In this document: positions 15,086-24,333 of the stretch, in pieces
Position numbering within the stretch: the first letter of the stretch is position 1
How the letters are laid out: every line of letters starts with the position of its first letter
Assembly: GCF_023502345.1 (NCBI RefSeq)
Contig: NZ_JAMFLX010000018.1
Coordinates: forward strand, 1 to 64,000
DNA from: Parendozoicomonas callyspongiae
GTDB taxonomy: Bacteria; Pseudomonadota; Gammaproteobacteria; Pseudomonadales; Endozoicomonadaceae
Reading direction: 5' to 3'
Length of the DNA: 64,000 bases
Notes under the pieces: generated by a model
The model's database searches: none
Seen by the model: the letters and a program-made list of their open reading frames with translations, nothing else
What the model was told of the DNA's origin: nothing
Position numbers and translations under genes: made by a program

Positions 15086-16897
15086 TTGAGCGACAGTTCC
15101 CCTCCAGTTCAGGTGTTCAGCTGGAGACGTATTCGTCACACTATCCTTGGATTTCGCAAGGAACTGGTAACAGCCAATATTGTTGCAGTTCTGGCAACAC
15201 TGACCAGTGTGCCCACGCCTCTTCTTCTTCCCCTGCTGGTTGATGAGGTATTGCTCGGGCAGCCTGGCGTGATCGTCAATACTCTTTCATCGTTTTTGCC
15301 TGAGAACCTGCACATGCCACAGATGTATGTTGGCGTTGTTCTGGTTGTTACGCTGTTGCTCAGGGCTTTGACTTTGTTTTTCAACATCTGGCAAACACGC
15401 CAGTTCACCATTATTTCCAAAAATATCGTTTATAAAATTCGCCAGAGCTTGCTGAAAAAGCTCGGTCGTGTCTCCATGACAGAGTATGAAATTCTGGGTT
15501 CAGGCTCTGTTGCTTCCCGGTTTGTGACCGATCTCAATACCATTGATGTTTTTATTGCCTCTACGGTCAGTCGTCTTTTGGTCGCTTCTCTGACACTGAT
15601 AGGCACGGCTGTTGTTTTGCTCTGGCTGCACTGGCAGCTGGCCCTGCTGATTCTGATATTGAACCCGGTGGTGATCTATCTGACATCCAACCTGGGTAAA
15701 CGCATCAAAGAGCTGAAAAAATATGAAAACAGAGCTTTTGATATTTTTCAGGAAGCACTGACGGAAACTCTGGATGGCATTCTGCAGATAAGAGCGGCAA
15801 ATCGTGAAAAACACTATCTGGCCCGCCTTCTGGACAAAGCCCGAAATGTGAGGGATGCCGGCAGTGACTTTGCCTGGCGTAATGATGCTGCCACCCGATC
15901 CAGTTTTATGTTGTTTGTTGTCTGCGTTGATCTCTTCCGGGCAGCTGCCATGTTAACTGTTGTGTTCTCCGACCTGACCATTGGCCAGATGTTCGCGGTA
16001 TTCGGTTATCTCTGGTTTATGATGACACCGGTGAATGAACTGGTGTCCATGCAGTACGGTCTTTATGCAGCCAATGCTGCCCTGGGTAGAATTAACGGTC
16101 TGCTGCAGCTTGGAGAGGAAGCTCAATATTCCCTGAAGCAGGATCCGTTTTACCGGCATGGGACTGTCGGGCTGGATATTAACGATGTGCACTTTTCTTA
16201 TGGGGACAAATCAGTTCTTAACGGTGTCAGTCTATCTATCGCCCCGGGTGAAAAGGTGGCTCTTGTTGGTGCCAGCGGTGGAGGTAAATCAACCCTGGTC
16301 AAGGTTCTTCTTGGACTGTACCCACTGTTACAGGGGCGGATTTCTATTGGCGGCGTGGAATTGTCTGGTGCGGGGATAGACAATATTAGGGAACATATCG
16401 CTATAGTGCTTCAGCACCCTGCATTGTTTAATACAACTGTTCGTGAAAACCTGACACTTGGCAGAGAGGTCGGCGATGATGAGTTATGGCAGGCCCTGAA
16501 AGTCGCGCAGTTAAAAGAACGGATTCAAGAGCTGGAACTCGGCCTGGACTCTCTGGTAGGCAATCAGGGAATCCGTCTCTCGGGAGGCCAGCGACAGCGG
16601 CTGGCTATTGCCCGGATGATAGTCAGTAACCCCAAGGTCGTAATTCTGGATGAGGCGACATCTGCCCTTGATGCAGAAACAGAACTACGCCTGCATCAGG
16701 CTCTGGCAGACTTTCTAAGCAGACGTACCACCCTGATCATTGCCCACCGTTTGAGTGCAATTAAACAAGCTGACAGGGTTTACGTCTTTGAGAATGGCGT
16801 TGTCTGTGAAGAAGGCGGGCATCAGCAACTGTTGCAGCAGAATGGGCTTTACGCCCGCCTTTATGGAAATATTCAGGAGCAAAGGCATACAGCCTAG
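15086..16897 (+). CDS. ABC exporter, fused permease and ATPase (MsbA/MDR type)
   Basis: A 603-residue half-transporter. Residues 1-330 form six membrane segments of a type-1 exporter domain. The nucleotide-binding domain follows, with Walker A GASGGGKST (about 394-402), the LSGGQRQR signature (about 498), Walker B VVILDEATSALD (about 518) and the switch His in IIAHRLSAI. It probably works as a homodimer moving lipids, drugs or peptides outward; the substrate is unknown. The start codon is TTG with AAAGGA upstream. The unknown secreted gene at 16910 is convergent and only 12 bases away. Confidence 0.88.
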   Translation: MSDSSPPVQVFSWRRIRHTILGFRKELVTANIVAVLATLTSVPTPLLLPLLVDEVLLGQPGVIVNTLSSFLPENLHMPQMYVGVVLVVTLLLRALTLFFNIWQTRQFTIISKNIVYKIRQSLLKKLGRVSMTEYEILGSGSVASRFVTDLNTIDVFIASTVSRLLVASLTLIGTAVVLLWLHWQLALLILILNPVVIYLTSNLGKRIKELKKYENRAFDIFQEALTETLDGILQIRAANREKHYLARLLDKARNVRDAGSDFAWRNDAATRSSFMLFVVCVDLFRAAAMLTVVFSDLTIGQMFAVFGYLWFMMTPVNELVSMQYGLYAANAALGRINGLLQLGEEAQYSLKQDPFYRHGTVGLDINDVHFSYGDKSVLNGVSLSIAPGEKVALVGASGGGKSTLVKVLLGLYPLLQGRISIGGVELSGAGIDNIREHIAIVLQHPALFNTTVRENLTLGREVGDDELWQALKVAQLKERIQELELGLDSLVGNQGIRLSGGQRQRLAIARMIVSNPKVVILDEATSALDAETELRLHQALADFLSRRTTLIIAHRLSAIKQADRVYVFENGVVCEEGGHQQLLQQNGLYARLYGNIQEQRHTA

Positions 16898-16909
16898 TTT
16901 GTTAGTTTA

Positions 16910-17848
16910 TTAACGGAACGGTAAAAGCATAGCTCCTGCTGAACCCGAAGCGGAGTCACTATCAAGGTAATAGTTATCACCCTTGGTTTCCGTTTCGTTG
17001 TAATCCGGGCGCTGTCGTCCGTGTTCCACTTTTGGATAGCTGTCCCGGGGCAGTCCTTTCTTATTCAGGAAGTTATTAACGTATCGTTTTTTCAACGTCT
17101 GGTGTGTTTGCACCCAGAGTGCCCGAAAAACATCCCTATCAGCGCCGTACTCCTGGATTTCAGAAGTCTTGTCAGTCAGAACATCATCAAAATCAACCAG
17201 AGCCTGGGGTAACAGTCCGATGGTATCGGCATTTTTCAGCAGGCTGTTATTTATATTCTTAAGGTGTGTCAGCACCCTTGTTAACTGAAGAGAGTGCTGG
17301 TGCCAGTGAACGTTATAAAGAAGCAACTTGCTGACCTGATGCAGGATATAGAACATCTCTTCGGCATAGGCATAAACGGCAGTGGCTGAAACAGGCAGCA
17401 CCATTGAGTTCTTGAGGGAGTAGTCCATACCTTCCATGTATGAAGCAAATGTTCTGGTGAGTTTGTTAAGAAAGATAAATGGCTGATCGGGGCCTATGGC
17501 TCCGGCCGCACGGATGAATGTCAGGTCATTATGGATCTGGTTGAGAGCCATGATTTTCGCTTCAATGACCTTGTGACCTTCCAGCTTCAATGCGGTTCTG
17601 ATGGTTTGAACCTTGCCCATGCGCTGGTAAATGATTTCAGTAAGCTGCTGAACCGAATTTGCCAATGACACTGTGTCATAGTGGGTGCGCGCGTAGAAAT
17701 CAGCGCTTTCATCCCGAAAAGGCTTTTCGGTGCCAAATCGAAGGGTATCATCCCCGAAGACCATGGGCTCAGCAAAAGTCGGAACGGATATGCCGGCTAT
17801 AAGGAATCCGGTAATAATAAAAGCACTGAATTTTATTCCGCTGGACAT
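16910..17848 (-). CDS. Exported helical protein of unknown function
   Basis: A 312-residue protein with a signal peptide (residues 1-26, ending TFAEP). The mature part is mainly alpha-helical, with many Leu, His and Asn and no cysteine cluster. The last 40 residues are low-complexity and polar, with Asp/Ser-rich sequence (YYLDSDSASGSAGA). I do not recognise a family. The start at 17848 has GGGAA 5 bases upstream; a TTG 5 codons earlier lacks this spacing. It is monocistronic and convergent with the ABC exporter. It may be a periplasmic or secreted factor specific to this lineage. Confidence 0.65.
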   Translation of the reverse strand: MSSGIKFSAFIITGFLIAGISVPTFAEPMVFGDDTLRFGTEKPFRDESADFYARTHYDTVSLANSVQQLTEIIYQRMGKVQTIRTALKLEGHKVIEAKIMALNQIHNDLTFIRAAGAIGPDQPFIFLNKLTRTFASYMEGMDYSLKNSMVLPVSATAVYAYAEEMFYILHQVSKLLLYNVHWHQHSLQLTRVLTHLKNINNSLLKNADTIGLLPQALVDFDDVLTDKTSEIQEYGADRDVFRALWVQTHQTLKKRYVNNFLNKKGLPRDSYPKVEHGRQRPDYNETETKGDNYYLDSDSASGSAGAMLLPFR

Positions 17849-17982
17849 GATTTTTCCCAACAAGACTGGACAGCATCATGGACTCTCAGGATAAGCCAGG
17901 GTTCCGCAATAAGTATCCAGATTACACAAAGACATAGAAGAGTTAAGATGGAGCTGCTGTTCGTAACTGTAAGTGGGGGAGA

Positions 17983-18288
17983 GTGTCTGTGATAGGAGAA
18001 GACACAGGGCGAGGTCCGGTAATATCAATAACCTACTGTACAGGGTGTAACTGGTTGTTACGGTCTGGCTGGATGGCTCAGGAACTGCTTCAGACTTTCA
18101 CTACTGACTTGGGGGAGGTCAGGCTGGTTCCTGGTTCGGGAGGTGTTTTTCGGATCACCGTTAATGGGGATGAAATCTGGGAAAGAAAAGCCGATGGCGG
18201 TTTTCCGGATATTCGGGAGCTGAAGCGCAGGGTTCGTGACCGGATTGACCCTGAGCGCTCGTTAGGACATATAGATCGGGACTCATAA
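17983..18288 (+). CDS. Rdx-family (SelT/SelW/SelH-like) thioredoxin-fold protein
   Basis: A 101-residue protein with the Rdx family pattern: a beta strand ending in the redox motif YCTGC (Cys19 and Cys22), then a long helix (WLLRSGWMAQELLQTF), a central GEVRLVPGSGGVFRITVNGDEIW and DGGFPDIRELKRRVRD. Both positions of the CxxC are ordinary Cys codons, with no in-frame TGA for selenocysteine. The role is presumably thiol redox chemistry with an unknown partner. The start is GTG with GGGGGA upstream. It is followed by a good terminator. Confidence 0.85.
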   Translation: MSVIGEDTGRGPVISITYCTGCNWLLRSGWMAQELLQTFTTDLGEVRLVPGSGGVFRITVNGDEIWERKADGGFPDIRELKRRVRDRIDPERSLGHIDRDS

Positions 18289-18292
18289 ATAG

Positions 18293-18320
18293 AAATGCCG
18301 CTCATTGAAGCGGCATTTTT
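18293..18320. terminator. Bidirectional terminator
   Basis: AAATGCCGCT / AGCGGCATTT with a 6-base loop and a T-run on the plus side, between the Rdx gene and the convergent ppk2. Confidence 0.88.
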
Positions 18321-18336
18321 GTGGGTGCTTCGATTT

Positions 18337-19176
18337 TTACTCAATATCCTGCTCGGCCCTGAGGACAACCTGGGGTTCGGTCTTGCCAATGATTTCCATG
18401 TTTCGGCCTTCATATTTCAACTGGCTTAAAACGTGGCGCATGGCATTCAGGCGGGCCCGTTTTTTGTCATCGGACCGAACGACCGTCCAGGGAGCATCAC
18501 GGGTATCGGTGTAGTGGAACATCTGGATTTTAGCTTCGGTGTATTCGTCCCATTTGTTCATGGAGGCTTTATCAACAGGGGAAAGTTTCCACTGTTTCAG
18601 CGGGTCAGTGCGACGTTTTTCAAAACGGCGATGCTGCTCGTCACGGGTGACTGAGAACCAGAGTTTAACCAGATGAATGCCGCTGTGAACCAGCATGCGC
18701 TCATAGTCAGCGACTTCCCGGATAAAACTCATATATTGCTTACGGGAGCAGTAACCCATGACCAGTTCCACACCTGCACGGTTATACCAGGAGCGGTCAA
18801 ACAGAACGATTTCACCTTTGCTGGGCAGGTGTTTGGTATAACGCTGGAAATACCATTGCCCCTGTTCGTGATCTGTCGGTTTTTCCAGTGCAACAACCCT
18901 GGCACCGCGGGGGTTCATATGTTCGGTCATGCGCTTGATGGTGCCGCCCTTGCCGGCTGCGTCACGCCCTTCAAACACAATCAGGATTTTTTCGCCAGTC
19001 TCCTTGACCCAGTTCTGCATCTTGACCAGTTCAATCTGCAGGAGGCGTTTTTCTTCTTCATACTCACGCCGTCCCATTTTGGGCAGACCTGTCGTCTGAA
19101 TAATTTCCCCTTTGGATCGTTTATCTGGTGAGCTTTTTGAATCAGTGACATCGGCAACCTTGGTTGCTGTATCCAT
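18337..19176 (-). CDS. ppk2: Polyphosphate kinase 2 (PPK2)
   Basis: A 279-residue PPK2 domain with Walker A GRDAAGKGGTIKRM, the LEKPTDHEQGQWYFQRY segment, Walker B LFDRSWYNRAGVE, and the lid region with VTRDEQHRRFEKR. The single-domain length fits class I enzymes, which transfer phosphate between polyphosphate and ADP or GDP. The start at 19176 has GGGGAAG upstream. The frame is open 27 codons further but without similarity. The gene is convergent with the Rdx gene and shares its terminator. Confidence 0.93.
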   Translation of the reverse strand: MDTATKVADVTDSKSSPDKRSKGEIIQTTGLPKMGRREYEEEKRLLQIELVKMQNWVKETGEKILIVFEGRDAAGKGGTIKRMTEHMNPRGARVVALEKPTDHEQGQWYFQRYTKHLPSKGEIVLFDRSWYNRAGVELVMGYCSRKQYMSFIREVADYERMLVHSGIHLVKLWFSVTRDEQHRRFEKRRTDPLKQWKLSPVDKASMNKWDEYTEAKIQMFHYTDTRDAPWTVVRSDDKKRARLNAMRHVLSQLKYEGRNMEIIGKTEPQVVLRAEQDIE

Positions 19177-19355
19177 ATAGCGCTTCCCCGCGTGTGTTGT
19201 AGTTATTATCGGCCTTACCGTCTCTCCGGCAGGACTTCTTTTTTCGACTGGAGTCAAATCCTGAGGGGATGTATATGATCGCTTTTTTCGGTTTGTACGT
19301 AAAGGGCAGGAGGGGGAATCAATATATCGAAAGAGGTATGTCTGGCTGAAATTTA

Positions 19356-19382
19356 AACGATGCTGCCAAAAGCAGCATCGTT
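19356..19382 (-). terminator. Hairpin terminator after the SH3-domain gene
   Basis: AACGATGCTGC / GCAGCATCGTT with a 5-base loop, 8 bases beyond the stop codon of the gene at 19390. The T-tract on the minus strand is short (TTTAAATTT). Confidence 0.65.
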
Positions 19383-19389
19383 AGTGATA

Positions 19390-20055
19390 TTACGCCCAAC
19401 CAGTGTTCTTTTTGCGTGGCTTTATCATTGGCAGGATAACACCAAGAAGCAGTCCGGCAATCAGGGTACCTGCACCGTAAAGGTACCAGCGTTGGTCAGT
19501 GCTGTCAGTCAGTTGCTGATTAGTGCTTTGCAGGGTCTGCAGTTCACTCATCAGTTGTTCGTTGGCAAGAACCAGCTCCTTGTTGCGGCGGTCAATCTCG
19601 AGGCTTTTGGCAGAGACTGTCTTGATACGCATCAGTTCTTCTTTCACGCTGGCCAGCTCGTTTTCCCGGTTTTGCAGAGTGCGGGAGGTGGAGTTGGAAG
19701 AGTTCTGGATATTGCCCAGCTGAGATTTCAGGCTGGTCACTTCCTGCTTCAGCTGATCCCTTTCCGCGTAAGCAGACTTCAGAAGGTTGGTCGCTGGTGG
19801 ATTAAAGATCATATATTGGGAAGGAATATATCCTTCCTGGCCACTTTTGGATTTCACCTTGTAGTAGCCGTTGTTAATTTCTTTCTCCAGCAGGGTCAGT
19901 TCCGTACCGGTTTTCAGGGCACGGATAATAATCCTGTAGTCGCTTCCAGGGCCGGAGCGCATGGGAACATAAACAGTATCGCCGATGTAAACAGATTGAG
20001 CGGCGGCAAAAAGAGGCATGGTACACAGTGCCAGCAGCATGGCCAGGCGTTTCAA
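19390..20055 (-). CDS. SH3-domain protein, YgiM-like (TIGR04211 type)
   Basis: A 221-residue protein. It has a signal peptide (1-19), one bacterial SH3 domain (about 21-85, VYIGDTVYVPMRSGPGSDYRII ... SGQEGYIPSQYM), a coiled coil (about 95-190) and a C-terminal membrane helix (YLYGAGTLIAGLLLGVILPMI) with a basic tail. This matches the YgiM family, thought to act at the cell wall from the inner membrane. The start codon is TTG with GGAG 9 bases upstream. It stands alone. Confidence 0.88.
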   Translation of the reverse strand: MKRLAMLLALCTMPLFAAAQSVYIGDTVYVPMRSGPGSDYRIIIRALKTGTELTLLEKEINNGYYKVKSKSGQEGYIPSQYMIFNPPATNLLKSAYAERDQLKQEVTSLKSQLGNIQNSSNSTSRTLQNRENELASVKEELMRIKTVSAKSLEIDRRNKELVLANEQLMSELQTLQSTNQQLTDSTDQRWYLYGAGTLIAGLLLGVILPMIKPRKKNTGWA

Positions 20056-20163
20056 GGTCGGTGCTCCGTTAATTTCTTCACGAAATTCATATCATATCTT
20101 TGCATGTTCCACAAAGATACATAAAGAAAGGCGCCCGTTGGCGCCCTTCAAAAAAACTTTCCC

Positions 20164-20754
20164 TCAGGGCGATTTCTCGGCTTCATCTTCTTTGATGTAA
20201 CGGCCAAGAAACAGCATTTGGATTATAACGAAAGCAAACGTCAGCCCAAGGTTTCCGAACACTTTAAAGTCGACCCAGAAGTCACCGGGAATCATAAATG
20301 CGGCAAACCAGTTGGCTCCACCCAGCAGGGCAAAGAAAATAACCCAGCTCATATTCAGCTTGGACCAGACCGGTGGCGGCAGAGTCATGGCGTGATCCAT
20401 CATCCGCTCGATCAGAGTCTTTTGGCCGATAAACCGGCTGGCCAGAAATGCCGTTGCAAACAGCCAGTTAACAATCGGAGCTTTCCATTTCAGGAAGGTT
20501 TCGTCTTGGAAGAGAACTGTCATCCCCCCTAATAGAAGGACGGCAACCACAGTAATCATCTGGCTTTTCTCGAGGGATTTCTGCTTGTACCACAGAAGGC
20601 CGTAGACAATGATTGAAGTTGCGATAAGGACAGCCGTAGCTGAAATAATGCCACCCAGTTCAAAGGTCTGACCGAAGGCAGAAACCTCTCTGGGGTCCAT
20701 TTTGGCCACGATAAAAAAGATAATCAGCGGCAGAAAGTCAATAAATTGCTTCAT
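20164..20754 (-). CDS. yciB: Septation/intracellular membrane protein YciB (IspA)
   Basis: A 196-residue protein of five to six membrane helices with the YciB motifs: a FIDFLPLIIFF start, KMDP near the first loop, KWKAPIVNWLFA and NMSWVIFFALLGGANW. It is implicated in envelope integrity and septation. The start at 20754 has GGAAA upstream. It is divergent from rnm with about 115 bases between them, an arrangement conserved in many gammaproteobacteria. Confidence 0.92.
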   Translation of the reverse strand: MKQFIDFLPLIIFFIVAKMDPREVSAFGQTFELGGIISATAVLIATSIIVYGLLWYKQKSLEKSQMITVVAVLLLGGMTVLFQDETFLKWKAPIVNWLFATAFLASRFIGQKTLIERMMDHAMTLPPPVWSKLNMSWVIFFALLGGANWFAAFMIPGDFWVDFKVFGNLGLTFAFVIIQMLFLGRYIKEDEAEKSP

Positions 20755-20870
20755 ATTGTTTCCGGGTTTCGGCCACAATATTGCCAAAACCCTAAACCCT
20801 GCTTTGGTTAGATTCTGTTGAGTCTGGCTGTACAGTGTAATTCCAGTCGGGGTCAGGATAAAGGACAAGC

Positions 20871-21758
20871 ATGCCACAGATCGTAGATTTTCATTGTCAC
20901 AGCACCGCTTCTGATGGGGCACTCTCTCCCCGGGAGCTGCTTGAACGTGCTATTGAACAAGGTGTCGAGAGTCTGGCCCTGACCGACCATGACACCGTAG
21001 CCGGTGTTCGCTGGCTGCAAAATTACGGAATACCGGAGTCAATCCGCCTGATTCCCGGCTGTGAGTTCTCAACATTATGGGGAAACCAGGAAATTCATAT
21101 TGTGGCTCTGAATATTGATCTGGAAAACCCTGATGCCCTGGCTTTTCTGGACAATCAGAAAAAAGCCCGCCGTCAGCGCAGTGAGCGCATTGCAGAAAAG
21201 CTGGCACAACGTTTAACGGATTTTACAGCAGAAGAGTGTTTTGAAGGAGCTCTTGGTCAGGCCAAAGAAGCTCAGAAGAAGGCCGGGGAAGAATTTGTTC
21301 TTGATGATGAAGATATCCAGGTTGGTAGTCCGCATTTTGCTGAATGGCTGATTACGAAGGGGATTGTGTCCAGCTTTGATATGGCATTTAAAAAGTACCT
21401 GGGAGCCAAACGTATTGGTAATGCCAAACAGTTCTGGCCTCATTTGAAAGAGGCTGTTCCTGCCATACTCTCCTGGGGAGCTGTTCCTGTTCTTGCTCAT
21501 CCCGGGCGCTACAGAATGAGCGGAATGAAAATGAAAGCCCTTATCAAGGATTTTTCTGAAGCTGGTGGACTGGCTATGGAAGTCCTTGGCTGTCAGCAGC
21601 CCTGGGGGGAAAGAGAGAAGCTGGCAGCTCTGTGTAATGAGTATGGACTCTGTGCTTCTCAGGGAAGTGACTTCCATGGCCCCTGGTCGCCCTATGTCGA
21701 GCTGGGGCGTTTAGGAGAGTTGCCCGCCGGGTGTCGTTCAGTATTGGCGCTGCTGTAG
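20871..21758 (+). CDS. rnm: PHP-domain phosphoesterase, RNase AM (YciV/TrpH)
   Basis: A 295-residue PHP protein. Metal-binding motifs are VDFHCHSTASDGALSP near the N-terminus, ALTDHDTVAG, PGCEFST, VLAHPGRY and the terminal GSDFHGPW. Length and motifs match E. coli RNase AM (YciV), a 5'-3' exonuclease and 3',5'-nucleoside bisphosphate phosphatase that matures the 5' ends of rRNA. It is followed by yciO after about 170 bases, the same order as in E. coli and Pseudomonas. Confidence 0.9.
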   Translation: MPQIVDFHCHSTASDGALSPRELLERAIEQGVESLALTDHDTVAGVRWLQNYGIPESIRLIPGCEFSTLWGNQEIHIVALNIDLENPDALAFLDNQKKARRQRSERIAEKLAQRLTDFTAEECFEGALGQAKEAQKKAGEEFVLDDEDIQVGSPHFAEWLITKGIVSSFDMAFKKYLGAKRIGNAKQFWPHLKEAVPAILSWGAVPVLAHPGRYRMSGMKMKALIKDFSEAGGLAMEVLGCQQPWGEREKLAALCNEYGLCASQGSDFHGPWSPYVELGRLGELPAGCRSVLALL

Positions 21759-21929
21759 TTCTTGTTTGACACAGGTTAAAGTGTTAAACAAGAACTATGC
21801 CTGAAAAAATAAATAGGCATTGATGCCACCCTGATATATTCAGCTAGATTGACTTCTTAACGGTCTGTAACTCTTTTATACTTCCGCCGCCTCCGGGGGC
21901 ATCCCGGTGCTGAATAATCGGAACCACCA

Positions 21930-22550
21930 GTGAGCCAGTTTTTTCAGATTCATCCAGATAACCCACAGGTGCGCCTGATTCGCCAGGCTGTTGCCATTCT
22001 CGATAAAGGCGGAGTGATCGTTTATCCTACCGACTCCGCCTATGCACTGGGCTGCAGGCTGGGTGACAAAAAAGCGGTTAACCGTATTCGAAGGATTCGT
22101 CACCTTGATGAAAGGCACAATCTGACTCTGGTGTGCCGGGATCTTTCTGAGCTGGCAACCTACGCCAAGGTGGGCAACAGCACTTACCGTTCCCTCAAGG
22201 CCGCCACTCCTGGTGCTTACACCTTTATCCTGAATGCTACATCTCAGGTACCCCGTCTGGTCATGCATCCCAAGCGGCGCACGATTGGAATCAGAGTGCC
22301 TGATAATAAAATCGTCAGTGCTCTTCTGGAAGAACTCGGCGAACCCCTTCTCAGCTCGACCCTGCATATGCCGGGAGACGAGTTTCCCCTGACTGATCCC
22401 TACGATATTCGAGCAACCCTGGAAAATCAGCTGGATTTGATCATTGATGGTGGTTTCTGCGGAATGGAGCCGACTACTGTTGTCAGCCTGGTTGATGATT
22501 CTGCAGAAGTCTGGCGTGAAGGGAAGGGTGATCCAAATCTATTCCAATAA
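21930..22550 (+). CDS. yciO: YciO, Sua5/YrdC-family protein
   Basis: A 206-residue protein of the Sua5/YciO/YrdC family: a GGVIVYPTDSAYALGC nucleotide-binding segment, then RRIRHLDERHNLTLVCRDLSELATYAKV, GAYTFIL, and RRTIGIRVPDNKI. The features and length are those of YciO rather than the essential TsaC. YciO binds nucleotide or RNA and has weak threonylcarbamoyl-AMP synthesis activity. The start is GTG (SQFFQIHPDNPQ) with no strong ribosome site. It is convergent with the small gene at 22551. Confidence 0.9.
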   Translation: MSQFFQIHPDNPQVRLIRQAVAILDKGGVIVYPTDSAYALGCRLGDKKAVNRIRRIRHLDERHNLTLVCRDLSELATYAKVGNSTYRSLKAATPGAYTFILNATSQVPRLVMHPKRRTIGIRVPDNKIVSALLEELGEPLLSSTLHMPGDEFPLTDPYDIRATLENQLDLIIDGGFCGMEPTTVVSLVDDSAEVWREGKGDPNLFQ

Positions 22551-22988
22551 TCAGTCAACGTCTGTTTGATTCTCCAGTTGCGTCAGCTGGTAAGAAATAA
22601 TTTTGGATATATCTGCGTTGTCTCTGTGGCTGGTGTTGATCAGTAATTGACTCAACGCTCTCAGTTCATCAAACCCTTCAATGGACAGGATGCCCTGGCA
22701 AATCTGTAGTGGTTCCATATTTGACAGAGCTGTGAGGTTTGATTGATCTGTCAGACTCAGGCCCACCGGTGAAGTGATTGAACTGGCGTGGCGCTGATTG
22801 AGTGGCATGCTCTTTTGCCCTGCACCCAGAAGTCCTGTTGTTAGTTGAGAGGGATTGAGCTGGCTAACTTCTCTTCTTCCCATTTTGCCGATGGTGCCAA
22901 CGACCGTGATTTCGGGGTTGCTTGCTTTATCGCTGGAAATTCCGGCAGTGATTGCTGATGTGGGACTGGTTGATGCGGGTGCAGGCAT
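22551..22988 (-). CDS. Small protein of unknown function
   Basis: A 145-residue protein. The first 60 residues are low-complexity, rich in Ser, Thr, Pro and Ala, and look disordered. The last 60 form likely helices (LQICQGILSIEGFDELRALSQLLINTSHRDNADISKIISYQLTQLE). It has no signal peptide, membrane segment or recognised motif. The start at 22988 has GAGTG upstream. It sits between yciO and trpS, on the opposite strand to both. A disordered N-terminus plus helical tail would suit an effector or regulatory protein, but there is no direct evidence. Confidence 0.55.
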   Translation of the reverse strand: MPAPASTSPTSAITAGISSDKASNPEITVVGTIGKMGRREVSQLNPSQLTTGLLGAGQKSMPLNQRHASSITSPVGLSLTDQSNLTALSNMEPLQICQGILSIEGFDELRALSQLLINTSHRDNADISKIISYQLTQLENQTDVD

Positions 22989-23114
22989 AAATCACTCAAT
23001 CCAAAAGTATCTTTCTCAGTATAGAGTCATCAAATGACGTAAGAGTCCTGCTATTCAATAGAGCTGGAATCGGTATAATTTCCTGAACGATTTTTTTCTT
23101 ATGGGAGACCATCA

Positions 23115-24329
23115 TTGAACGCAGCAGACCCTGATTCGCGGGTTCTGTCCGGCATGCGTCCGACCGGGCGACTGCATCTGGGCCACTACCACGGTGTTTT
23201 GAAGAACTGGCTGACCCTCCAGCATGAGTATGAATGCTTCTTCTTTGTGGCTGACTGGCACGCACTCACCACCCATTATGACGAACCGGAGCTGGTTAAT
23301 GAGTACGCTCTGGATATGGTGATTGACTGGCTGGCTGCGGGAATTAATCCCGGCCAATCAACCCTGTTTGTTCAGTCACGGGTGCCTGAGCATGCTGAGT
23401 TGCATCTGCTGTTGTCGATGATGACTCCATTATCCTGGCTGGAGCGTGTGCCCAGTTACAAGGATCAGCAGGAATCGCTGAAAGAACGCGATCTGGCTAC
23501 TTATGGTTTTCTCGGGTATCCGCTGCTGCAGAGTGCCGATATTCTTGCCTACCGAGCCGGTCAGGTTCCTGTTGGGGCTGATCAGGAAGCCCATATCGAG
23601 ATAACCCGGGAAGTGGCGCGGCGCTTCAATCACATCTATGGTCGTGAGCCGAATTTTGAAAAGAAGGCTGAGCAGGGTATCGCCAAGATGGGGCGCAAGC
23701 AGGGAAATCTCTATAAGAAACTGCGCAAGAGCTATCTCGAAACCGGAGATCTTGATGCGCTGGAAACAGCCAGGGCATTGCTCCAGGAGCAACAAAATAT
23801 TACCTTGGGGGATCAGGAGCGTCTGCTGGGTTATCTGGAAGGAACCGGTCGGGTTATCCTGCCGGAGCCAAATGCCCTGCTGACACCGGTGGCAAAAATG
23901 CCCGGGCTCGATGGTCAGAAGATGTCCAAGTCCCTGAACAATACCATTGCCCTCAGGGATGAGACCGATGTGATTGCTGATAAGATCCGGCGCATGCCGA
24001 CGGATCCGGCCCGTATTCGCCGAACCGACCCGGGTGAACCGGATCGCTGCCCGGTATGGAATTTCCATCAGGTCTACTCGGACAAGAGAACCCGGGAGTG
24101 GGTTTGCGAAGGCTGTACAACAGCCGGAATAGGGTGTCTGGAATGTAAGGCACCGGTGATTGATGCCGTGGAAGCCGAGGTGGCTCCCATCAGGCTGCGG
24201 GCCAATGAGCTGGCCGCCAACCCCGATGAAGTGAGCAATATTATTGCGGAAGGTTGTGAAAAGGCCGGTGATGAAGCCGCAGAAACTCTCAGGGATGTGA
24301 GAGACGCTATGGGGCTTGGATGGCGTTGA
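23115..24329 (+). CDS. trpS: Tryptophanyl-tRNA synthetase
   Basis: A 404-residue class I aminoacyl-tRNA synthetase with the HIGH-type motif HLGH (21-24) and KMSKS (about 269-273). The TrpRS-specific segments are SGMRPTGRLHLGHY and QSADILAYRAGQVPVGADQEAHIE. It is longer than E. coli TrpRS (334), with a linker that includes a four-cysteine cluster (CEGCTTAGIGCLEC, about 333-346), as in the longer pseudomonad form. The start codon is TTG with GGGAGA 6 bases upstream. A mobile element begins 5 bases after the stop codon. Confidence 0.93.
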   Translation: MNAADPDSRVLSGMRPTGRLHLGHYHGVLKNWLTLQHEYECFFFVADWHALTTHYDEPELVNEYALDMVIDWLAAGINPGQSTLFVQSRVPEHAELHLLLSMMTPLSWLERVPSYKDQQESLKERDLATYGFLGYPLLQSADILAYRAGQVPVGADQEAHIEITREVARRFNHIYGREPNFEKKAEQGIAKMGRKQGNLYKKLRKSYLETGDLDALETARALLQEQQNITLGDQERLLGYLEGTGRVILPEPNALLTPVAKMPGLDGQKMSKSLNNTIALRDETDVIADKIRRMPTDPARIRRTDPGEPDRCPVWNFHQVYSDKRTREWVCEGCTTAGIGCLECKAPVIDAVEAEVAPIRLRANELAANPDEVSNIIAEGCEKAGDEAAETLRDVRDAMGLGWR

Positions 24330-24333
24330 CCAG

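Noticed and set aside
17983-18288. Selenoprotein (Rdx family) with in-frame TGA
   Set aside because: Both positions of the CxxC motif are TGT/TGC codons; no TGA or insertion hairpin is needed.
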